In this document: piece after piece, positions 56,543 to 62,903 of the stretch
Layout of the letters: every line of letters begins with the position of its first letter
How positions within the stretch are numbered: the stretch's first letter is position 1
Assembly (NCBI RefSeq): GCF_036894955.1
Contig: NZ_CP145905.1
Location: 2,932,501 to 2,996,500, forward strand
Source: Paenibacillus sp. KS-LC4
GTDB lineage: Bacteria; Bacillota; Bacilli; Paenibacillales; Paenibacillaceae
Direction: 5' to 3'
Length of the DNA stretch: 64,000 nt
The notes under the pieces: model-generated
What the model was told of the DNA's origin: nothing
The model's database searches: none
What the model saw: only the letters and a program-made list of their open reading frames with translations
Program-made: the position numbers and the translations under genes

Positions 56543-56635
56543 GACTGTTAGCGACTCATTTTTCCTGTTTAGCCATGCCCTAGGGCGGATTGTGGCAGGA
56601 AGATGAAGCTGAGGTCTCCTAGGTCTGGGGTTTTT
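56528..56635 (+). terminator. Expression platform: terminator whose 5' arm lies inside the aptamer
   Basis: CCCCAGGC (56528-56535, P3 3' strand plus J3/1) can pair with GTCTGGGG (56623-56630), GAGAC (56541) with GTCTC (56614), with an inner CCTG...CAGG hairpin (about 56563-56599), followed by T5 at 56631. This terminator excludes the folded aptamer, so ligand binding should favour read-through (an ON switch). This is an inference from base pairing by eye. Confidence 0.6.
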
Positions 56636-56664
56636 AATTAGAGAAATGTAAGGGAGAGAACCAT

Positions 56665-57225
56665 ATGAGCCTCACAAACGCCAGACTATCCGAATCCATT
56701 ACGAATGCCAGAACGGTTAAAATCCAGAAAACGAAGGATACCTTTTATGATTTTAAACTTTATCCGTTTGGCGAGCGGGGAACGTATATCGCTCCAGAGC
56801 TTATAAATGAAATTACCGAAAATTTGGCGGTGAGCATTCAGGACCATTTTCAGGATTACGATTATATCGTTTCGCCGGAGCCCGGAGGTCACACATGGGG
56901 AATGCTTGCGGCGTATAAGCTGCTGAAGCCAATTAACATTTTAAGACTGAGCACAGATTTATATAAAGATATTCATTTGGAGGCCAAGCGCGAGACGGCG
57001 TACAACGAGAATCGCATTTGCTTTGATGGCTTTCAAGCAGGCGACCATATTCTGCTCGTTGATGATGTAATCAGCTCGGGTGCAACGATTCGCTCGATTG
57101 CTGCCCAGATGGACACGATGGGAGTCAAGCTTGTCGGCGTGCAGGCGATCATAGCCAAAGGCGAGCATTACCGCAAGCTGGAGGAAGACTTGAACGTTCC
57201 GGTACGCATTCTTAGCCAAGTTTAA
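56665..57225 (+). CDS. Phosphoribosyltransferase family protein (purine PRT-like)
   Basis: The 186-residue protein is a type I phosphoribosyltransferase. The PRPP loop is ILLVDDVISSGATI, and the region DYIVSPEPGGHTWGMLAAYKL corresponds to the first PRPP/pyrophosphate loop. It resembles adenine-PRT-like proteins more than Xpt. It should convert a purine base and PRPP to a nucleotide and pyrophosphate. It starts at ATG 56665 behind AGGGAGAG, directly after the riboswitch terminator, and is followed by the Rieske oxygenase gene. Substrate unproven. Confidence 0.88.
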   Translation: MSLTNARLSESITNARTVKIQKTKDTFYDFKLYPFGERGTYIAPELINEITENLAVSIQDHFQDYDYIVSPEPGGHTWGMLAAYKLLKPINILRLSTDLYKDIHLEAKRETAYNENRICFDGFQAGDHILLVDDVISSGATIRSIAAQMDTMGVKLVGVQAIIAKGEHYRKLEEDLNVPVRILSQV

Positions 57226-57317
57226 TTGTAACGCACGATAAACAGGCAGCTTAAACTGGTAGCCTTTACAGGCACGCATTAGACTAAGCGGTTAATTACG
57301 ATAAAGAGGTGAACGAT

Positions 57318-58382
57318 ATGACAATAATGGAGCAAAACACGACGGCAGCAGCTAAAAAAAGGGAAGAAAGCGATTTACCGCGGAATTGTACCTTTAGTCC
57401 TGAGGATTGGCATGTATTAGCGCAGTATTGGTATCCGATTGCAATTGCAAGTGAGATTGCGGATAAGCCAGTGGCCGTAACGCTGCTTGATATGAAGCTC
57501 GTCTGCTATCGCAGCGGCGATCGAGTCGTCGTCGCCCGTGACCTTTGCTTTCACCGCGGAGCTCCGCTAAGCAAGGGCTGGATAGAAAATGGCGAAATCG
57601 TGTGCCCGTACCATGGCTTCCGCTACAATTGCGAAGGCAAATGCACGGCGGTACCCGCGCATCCCGATTCACGCATTTCTCCTAAGCTAAAGCTTATCAC
57701 CTATCCGGTCGTAGAGCGTTACGGCTTGATCTGGACGTCTCTGATGTCCTTAGAGGAAAATATTCCGGCCTTCCCCCACTGGGATGATCCCGATTATTTG
57801 AATATTTTGGTGCCGAGCTTTGATATTGCCGGCTCTGCTGGTCGCCAAATGGAAGGCTTTCTGGATGTGTCGCATTTTGCTTATGTGCATACGGAAACGT
57901 TCGGCGACCGCAATAACACCGAGGTGCCGCAGTATAAGGTGAAGCGGGAAGGGCAGGAGCTGCTTGCCGAATATTGGAGCACGGTCAGCAACTATGGCAA
58001 GGGACAGGATAATCCAGCACCAGATGGCTTTATGTGGCTGCGCGAATTCCGTGTTTTCCCGCCATTCGCTGCATCGCTTACCGTTTATTTTCCAGATGAG
58101 GGGAGACTCCATATATTAAATTGCGCCTCTCCCGTATCGGCCCGCTATACAAGGCTTTTCTGCCCAATAACGCGAAATTTTGATAAAGATGCCCCGATTC
58201 AGGCTACGATTGATTTTAACTTGAAGGTGTTCCAGGAGGATGCCGATATGGTCGAAGCACAAACGCCGGAGGATTTGCCGCTTGATCTTCAGGCGGAAGC
58301 ACATATTCCGGCAGACCGCACCTCAATCGCTTACCGCCAGCTGCTAACGGAGCTTGGTCTAGGCAAAAACTACACGTCCTAA
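57318..58382 (+). CDS. Rieske [2Fe-2S] aromatic ring-hydroxylating oxygenase, large subunit
   Basis: The 354-residue protein has an N-terminal Rieske domain with Cys77-x-His79 and Cys96-x2-His99, and a C-terminal catalytic domain. The mononuclear iron site is Asp183-x2-His186-x4-His191 with a further Asp near residue 307 (FQEDADMVEAQ). The C-terminal DRTSIAYRQLL segment is shared with VanA-like demethylases and NdmA/HpxD-like purine oxygenases. It must use electrons from a separate ferredoxin/reductase, not encoded beside it. ATG 57318 is preferred (AAAGAGGTG upstream); GTG 57309 is an alternative. Placement after a purine-type riboswitch and a PRT suggests a purine-like substrate, by inference. 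Confidence 0.88.
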   Translation: MTIMEQNTTAAAKKREESDLPRNCTFSPEDWHVLAQYWYPIAIASEIADKPVAVTLLDMKLVCYRSGDRVVVARDLCFHRGAPLSKGWIENGEIVCPYHGFRYNCEGKCTAVPAHPDSRISPKLKLITYPVVERYGLIWTSLMSLEENIPAFPHWDDPDYLNILVPSFDIAGSAGRQMEGFLDVSHFAYVHTETFGDRNNTEVPQYKVKREGQELLAEYWSTVSNYGKGQDNPAPDGFMWLREFRVFPPFAASLTVYFPDEGRLHILNCASPVSARYTRLFCPITRNFDKDAPIQATIDFNLKVFQEDADMVEAQTPEDLPLDLQAEAHIPADRTSIAYRQLLTELGLGKNYTS

Positions 58383-58413
58383 TAACCTTTATATAGGGAG
58401 GTTCGTTAACAAG

Positions 58414-58459
58414 CAGGAAACAAGGGGCTAGCCTTCCGGGCTGGCTCTTTTCCTGTTTT
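58414..58459 (+). terminator. Intrinsic terminator after the Rieske gene
   Basis: CAGGAAA pairs with TTTCCTG and GGGCTAGCC with GGCTGGCTC in one long stem, followed by TTTTA. Confidence 0.75.
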
Positions 58460-58572
58460 ATGGCGAGTTCATTTGTAATTGTGCTTTTTTTAGCTGGAAA
58501 GCAGATTTTCGGCTGCTGCTAATGATAAAGTAATAGAGAATAAGATTTGATGCTGACTTTGGAGATGACAAC

Positions 58573-58636
58573 TTGAGAAAATTGAGTCTTTATTATTTTT
58601 TTTTATTATTTAGCTTTATCATCGTTTGGTCCATAC
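58573..58636 (+). other. Out-of-frame N-terminus of the following MFS gene (T9 tract)
   Basis: TTG 58573 has GGAGAT upstream and encodes LRKLSLYY, then runs through a tract of nine T's (58596-58604) in a frame other than that of the MFS gene. If one T is removed, the reading becomes ...SSFGPYMSIYLSEKG, giving the GPYxSIYL motif expected at the end of helix 1 in this MFS group. The gene is therefore probably frameshifted, slippage-corrected or mis-sequenced here. Confidence 0.65.
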
Positions 58637-59749
58637 ATGAGTATTTATTTAAGTGAGAAGGGTATAAGTCTCATCAGCATTGGCCTGATTTTGTCGATGC
58701 TATCGCTAACAGGAATTCTCGCACAGCCGATAATGGGGATTTTAAATGATCGATTATCCGATCCCAGACGTATCCTGCTGCTGTGTCTGCTGCTTACGCC
58801 TTTATTAGCATGCGGTTATTATTTTTTTGATACGGTCGTTGCGTTATGTTTAGTGTCCTTCTTCTATGCGATGTTTCAATCGTCCACTGCGCCATTGAGT
58901 GATGTGCTGACGGTTGAAATCGCGAATAGTCAAGGATTTTCCTTCGGCAGCATCAGGCTTTGGGGTGCGCTGAGCTTTGCGCTCGGCTCGTTCATTACCG
59001 GGTTTGTATATGGCAACATCGGATATAGTGCCAGCTTCATTAGCTATGCATTACTTATGGTTGTGGCACTCATAACGTTTTATACCATCCCGTATAAGGC
59101 GGTAACGAGAGCGAAGGTGTCTGTGAAGCAGCATGCTTCACAAATCTTGAAGCATCAAAGCTTCTTGACCTTCGTGCTGTTCAGCTTTCTTATTTCTACG
59201 TCGATTGCGATGAATTTCAACTTCCTTCCGATTTACTTCAAGGAGGCAGGCTTTGATAAAGGCTGGATTGGGGCTGCTTACAGCATTGCCGCTATTATTG
59301 AGGTTCCAATGTTCTGGTTCGCGGTTAAGCTGCATAGACGCTTTGGTTTAATTTCAATGATGATGCTGGCTGCTTTTTGCTACAGCTTGAAATGCCTCGT
59401 TATGGCTTTCTCCACTCAGGTGGGGCTGGTGCTTGCGGTACAGCTGTTTGATGGCATCGCCTTTGCATTCATGGCAAGCGCTTCGGTTGAGGTGATTAAT
59501 CGCTATGCGCCAAGCTATGCCAAAGCGACGTATCAGACGTTATTTGTGGCGCTCACTTCCGGCATTGGAGGAATTATTGGCAGTGCCCTGGGAGGAGTCG
59601 TCATTGCGAGTTGGGGCGTTAACAAGCTGTATTTACTGCTGTTCAGCTTATGCTTTATTGCGATGGTCGGTTTTACAGCAAGGCGCAAGCAGCTAGAGCC
59701 TCGTCCTGCCGGGTCGGCAAACCAAGTAGGAAAAAGGATTCCCTCTTAA
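58637..59749 (+). CDS. MFS transporter (MFS_1-like/PPP family), apparent 5' frameshift
   Basis: The 370-residue ORF from ATG 58637 has 11 hydrophobic helices but lacks the first helix and has no ribosome binding site. Segments SIYLSEKGISLISIGLILS, IMGILNDRLSDPRRILLLC, GSIRLWGALSFALGSFITG and GLISMMMLAAF match the LacY-like/nucleoside-permease group of MFS. The missing helix 1 is found just upstream in another frame (58573-58636), separated by a T9 tract. A terminator lies between it and the Rieske gene, so it is a separate unit, possibly related in substrate. The substrate is unknown. Confidence 0.78.
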   Translation: MSIYLSEKGISLISIGLILSMLSLTGILAQPIMGILNDRLSDPRRILLLCLLLTPLLACGYYFFDTVVALCLVSFFYAMFQSSTAPLSDVLTVEIANSQGFSFGSIRLWGALSFALGSFITGFVYGNIGYSASFISYALLMVVALITFYTIPYKAVTRAKVSVKQHASQILKHQSFLTFVLFSFLISTSIAMNFNFLPIYFKEAGFDKGWIGAAYSIAAIIEVPMFWFAVKLHRRFGLISMMMLAAFCYSLKCLVMAFSTQVGLVLAVQLFDGIAFAFMASASVEVINRYAPSYAKATYQTLFVALTSGIGGIIGSALGGVVIASWGVNKLYLLLFSLCFIAMVGFTARRKQLEPRPAGSANQVGKRIPS

Positions 59750-59799
59750 ATGTAGAGCAGCTGCCCAGAAGTCATTTGGGTCTTTAAATCAGGTTTATA

Positions 59800-59827
59800 T
59801 TTACAAATATAGGTTTGGTGTTATAAA
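59800..59827 (+). promoter_or_regulatory. Promoter of a short transcript
   Basis: TTTACA (59800-59805), a 16-base spacer and TATAAA (59822-59827) precede the mini-ORF and a terminator at 60007. Confidence 0.5.
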
Positions 59828-59895
59828 CTGAAAGTGCTTTCATTCAGAAGCTTTAACAGGATCGGTCCATTATGTAGTTGAAGGGAGTGAGCGGC

Positions 59896-59949
59896 ATGAA
59901 CAGCCGGGCTAATACGATGATAATGAATATGATGGTGATTGTGAATTAA
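59896..59949 (+). CDS. Candidate mini-ORF encoding a 17-residue Met-rich peptide
   Basis: ATG 59896 follows AAGGGAG at optimal spacing and encodes MNSRANTMIMNMMVIVN before TAA at 59947. It stands in a short promoter-to-terminator unit (59800-60038). It could be a real microprotein, a leader, or only part of a small RNA. No family can be assigned. Confidence 0.3.
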   Translation: MNSRANTMIMNMMVIVN

Positions 59950-60006
59950 ATAGTCAGGCAGGCGCTAGCCGTCTGTCACTCTCATGGATAGTTGCTGTTT
60001 GATGTT

Positions 60007-60038
60007 AAAAACCGCATGGCTATGCCTGCGGTTTTTTT
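60007..60038 (+). terminator. Intrinsic terminator of the short unit
   Basis: AAAACCGCA...GGC pairs with GCC...GCGGTTTT, with T7 in total. Confidence 0.87.
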
Positions 60039-60083
60039 GCGCGCTAAAATAGCGCAAACTGAGCTAAAGGGGCTGCAAAATAA

Positions 60084-61070
60084 ATGATAAAATTCAAATA
60101 TTTGTTTAATAATGTCGAATTGGCCGAGATGCTGCTGCAAAATTGGTGTTATGACGAGGATTCGCTTGATCTGTTTAACTATTACCGGATATCGTCCAAC
60201 GCCATTTATCCGTTTCGGTTTGAAGGAAATACAAGGCTGCTGCGCTTTGCGCCGGAATTGGAGAAAAATAAGGCCAATACGCTAGCGGAGCTTGCATTTA
60301 TCGCCTACTTGAAGGACAATGGCTTCAACGTTCTGGAAGCGATTGCATCGAAGCAAGGAGCTGTGCTTGTGGAAGCAGCAACACCCTGGGGAGATTACAC
60401 AGCTTCCGTATTTAAGCGTGTGCCTGGGCAAGCCTTTGAGCAAAGCGGTTTCGATGCTGCTGCCCTATTTACCTATGGGAAGACGCTAGGTCAGCTTCAC
60501 TGCTTGTCTAGCGCTTATTCTCCTGAGACCTATCGCCGCTGGTCGTATAAAGAGGTACTGGAGTGGATTGAGGTGGAGCTGTCAGCCTTCCCGAAGGAAA
60601 CAGCGGCGCTTAACGAGGTGCAGCAACTCAGGAGCTATTTTCAGACGTTGCCGGTTTCTAATACGTATTTCGGTCTTATTCATTATGATTTCGAATGTGA
60701 TAATGTGTTTTATGATTCGGACAACGGCTGCTGCCATGTCATTGATTTTGATGATGCGATGTATCATTGGTATGCGATGGACATTTATGTAGCGCTGGAT
60801 AACCTGCAGGAGTTTATTGCTCCAGAGGATTGGCTGCTTAAGAAGCAGCATTTCATAGACGGCTATACGTCCGAGTTTGTATGGAATGTGGAGACGGAGG
60901 CAATGCTGCCTGGCTGCAAGCGGTTTAATAGCCTGTACAAATATGCTCGTGTAAAGCGGGCGATGGCAGAAGCATGGAACAACGAACCGATGTGGATGGT
61001 ACAGCTGCGCAGCAGCCTGGAGCAGTCGCTCAAGGAAGCAGAGGCTTGCTTCGGGCAAAAAATCAAATAA
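60084..61070 (+). CDS. Phosphotransferase, APH/choline-kinase-like
   Basis: The 328-residue protein has the aminoglycoside-phosphotransferase fold. The catalytic loop is GLIHYDFECDNVFY (Asp and Asn), the metal-binding motif is VIDFDDA, and the N-terminal lobe has SVFKRVPGQAFE. Members phosphorylate small molecules such as antibiotics, choline or sugars. The start is ATG 60084 behind AAAGGGG. It is followed 14 bases later by the SDR remnant. The substrate is unknown. Confidence 0.9.
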   Translation: MIKFKYLFNNVELAEMLLQNWCYDEDSLDLFNYYRISSNAIYPFRFEGNTRLLRFAPELEKNKANTLAELAFIAYLKDNGFNVLEAIASKQGAVLVEAATPWGDYTASVFKRVPGQAFEQSGFDAAALFTYGKTLGQLHCLSSAYSPETYRRWSYKEVLEWIEVELSAFPKETAALNEVQQLRSYFQTLPVSNTYFGLIHYDFECDNVFYDSDNGCCHVIDFDDAMYHWYAMDIYVALDNLQEFIAPEDWLLKKQHFIDGYTSEFVWNVETEAMLPGCKRFNSLYKYARVKRAMAEAWNNEPMWMVQLRSSLEQSLKEAEACFGQKIK

Positions 61071-61084
61071 AGGGAGCTGGGAGC

Positions 61085-61454
61085 ATGAACATTTTAATTA
61101 CAGGGGCAGGGCGAGGACTTGGCTATGAGCTGACGAGCGCGGCGCTTGCGCGAGGGCATACGGTTGTGGCAGGTGTCCGCAACCCTAATGAAGCGAATGT
61201 CAAGCTGACGGTACTTGTAGAAAAGTATGGCGAGCGGCTATCGCTAGTGGAGCTGGATGTCACGAATGAATCAGGCATTGCAGCGTATGCTGAGCATTCA
61301 TCCTGGCTGGATGCGGACGGATATGGGCGGTGGAGAAGCGCCGCTGGATGCGCGCGATAGCGCGCGTGGCATCATTGGGCTATTGGAGCAGCGCCGCATG
61401 CTGGACAGCCGTTTTATGTTTGCTAATCACGAAGGAAATCCGCTGCCAATTTAG
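61085..61454 (+). pseudogene. Short-chain dehydrogenase remnant with internal deletion and frame change
   Basis: The first frame from ATG 61085 gives a normal SDR N-terminus: NILITGAGRGLGYELTSAALARGH (TGxxxGxG nucleotide-binding motif), VAGVRNP and LVELDVTNESG. It then runs into a stop at 61358-61360. A second frame from about 61285 gives a normal SDR C-terminus: LSIHPGWMRTDMGG, ARGIIGLLEQ, and ends EGNPLPI. The middle of about 130-150 residues, which should contain NAG and the catalytic Ser and YxxxK, is missing. A single deletion explains both. It is a decayed oxidoreductase gene. Confidence 0.82.
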
Positions 61455-61512
61455 AAAAAAGTCGGCTTTAGTTATTGACAATTAACGGATATCAGCTATA
61501 CTTGCTTTAATT

Positions 61513-61627
61513 ATTTGGTATGCGTAACTGGCGAAAACGTAGAGTACTACGGGGGAGCGCATATGTCATAGCAGCCGTTCGCCTGGGCAAAGTATTTGGT
61601 CACCTGACCAAATACTTTTCTTTTTTT
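61513..61627 (+). ncRNA. ZTP (pfl-type) riboswitch with terminator
   Basis: P1 is TATGCG (61519)/CGCATA (61558). The internal motif GTAACTGGCGAAAACG, the hairpin CGTAG/CTACG, then GGGGGAGCG match the first half of the ZTP aptamer. CCGTTCGCCTGGGCA (61575-61589) matches its pseudoknot half (CCGCCTGGGCA consensus). The terminator follows at once: AAAGTATTTGGTCA pairs with TGACCAAATACTTT plus a T-rich tail (61589-61627). ZTP (AICAR triphosphate) signals folate shortage. In this class ligand binding usually turns the gene on. Confidence 0.9.
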
Positions 61628-61641
61628 AAGGAGAGGGAAAA

Positions 61642-62769
61642 ATGAAGCAGACGAGAAATGTAGCCGTGTTAGTTTATGAGAGAGTGGATACACTTGATTT
61701 TGCTGGTCCGTTTGATATATTTGCTATCTCAAGTGGAAAAGACCGGGATTTTAGAGTGTACACGGTTGGCGAGACGAAGGAAGCTTTGCATACGCTTAGC
61801 GGCATTGCGATTACACCAGCGTATAGCTTCGACGATTGTCCTGAGCCTGATCTATTAATCGTTCCTGGAGGTATGGGCTCGCGCACGGAAATGCACAATG
61901 AGAAGCTGACGAATTGGATACGCCAAACGGCACAGCATGCTGAGCTTGTTCTATCTGTATGCACAGGTGCGCTGCTGCTCGCCAAAGCGAACTTGCTTAA
62001 TGGGCTGCACATTACAACGAACCGCCGGGCGCTCGATTTGCTTCGCGAGCTTGCGCCTTCCAGTGCTGTGATGGTTGAAAATGTTCGTTACGTAGATAAC
62101 GGGAAATTCATCATGTCCGCAGGAGTGACGGCAGGCATGGACGCTGCACTTTATGTTGTGGCAAGGCTGCACGGCCTAGAGTGGGCTGAGCAAACAGCAG
62201 CTATTATTGAATATGATTGGCATGAAGAGAAGTGTCCGGGTAGCCCGGGCCCGAGCTTGTCAGTGCCTGCCTCGAAAGTTGAGCTTGAAATTAATCGTGC
62301 TGCACCTCATGATCTTGAAGCAATGCTTCGTTTATACAAGGAGGCAGCCCGCTGGATCTATGAGGCGAAGGGCTTGCGCCAGTGGAGCGAGGATGCTTTT
62401 ACAATGGAATATTTATACAATTTTATTAAAGAAAAAGAAGTATTCGTCGCTTACTTGCAGGGCGAGCTTGCGGGCTGTTTTTCGGTCGAATGGGATGACG
62501 AGCCGATCTGGGGAGAGCAATTTCATATGGATGCCGGTTATGTGCATCGACTGGCTGTAGCGCGCAGTATCAAGGGGCAAGGCATTGGCGCTCAACTGCT
62601 CGCTTGGTCGGAAGCTTATATTCGCGAGCGTGAAAAATCCTTTATGCGGCTCGATTGCATGGCAGAAAATCCATCGCTTAACGCCTTTTATGTTAGCTGT
62701 GGCTTGAATTTATGTGGCAGATACGACGCAGAGGGCTGGAGCGCAAATTTATATGAGAAAAAGCTATAA
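61642..62769 (+). CDS. DJ-1/PfpI - GNAT fusion protein under a ZTP riboswitch
   Basis: The 375-residue protein is a fusion. Residues 1-195 are a DJ-1/PfpI (GATase1-like) domain: VAVLVYERVDTLDFAGPFDIF, LLIVPGG, the nucleophile region SVCTGALLLA with Cys107, and SAGVTAGMDAALYVV. Residues 215-375 form a GNAT domain: YVHRLAVARSIKGQGIGAQLL (acetyl-CoA loop) and LDCMAENPSLNAFYVSCGL. ATG 61642 lies behind AAGGAGAGGG immediately downstream of the riboswitch terminator. Both domains suggest modification or repair of small molecules; the substrate is unknown. Confidence 0.93.
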   Translation: MKQTRNVAVLVYERVDTLDFAGPFDIFAISSGKDRDFRVYTVGETKEALHTLSGIAITPAYSFDDCPEPDLLIVPGGMGSRTEMHNEKLTNWIRQTAQHAELVLSVCTGALLLAKANLLNGLHITTNRRALDLLRELAPSSAVMVENVRYVDNGKFIMSAGVTAGMDAALYVVARLHGLEWAEQTAAIIEYDWHEEKCPGSPGPSLSVPASKVELEINRAAPHDLEAMLRLYKEAARWIYEAKGLRQWSEDAFTMEYLYNFIKEKEVFVAYLQGELAGCFSVEWDDEPIWGEQFHMDAGYVHRLAVARSIKGQGIGAQLLAWSEAYIREREKSFMRLDCMAENPSLNAFYVSCGLNLCGRYDAEGWSANLYEKKL

Positions 62770-62820
62770 CCGCCTATGAAGGGAAACTGCTAGAGCAGCC
62801 TCCAGAGAGAGTGTGTGTAC

Positions 62821-62884
62821 AAAAAAGGAAGCGCTTGACTTGCTCCTTCAGGCTTGGTTCAAGCAGCGCTTCCCCTTTTTTTTG
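62821..62884 (+). terminator. Intrinsic terminator between convergent genes
   Basis: AAAAAAGGAAGCGCTTG pairs with CAAGCAGCGCTTCC..TTTTTTTT across a 20-base loop. It works in both directions. Confidence 0.85.
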
Positions 62885-62903
62885 TGCTAAGCCATATTAA
62901 GCA

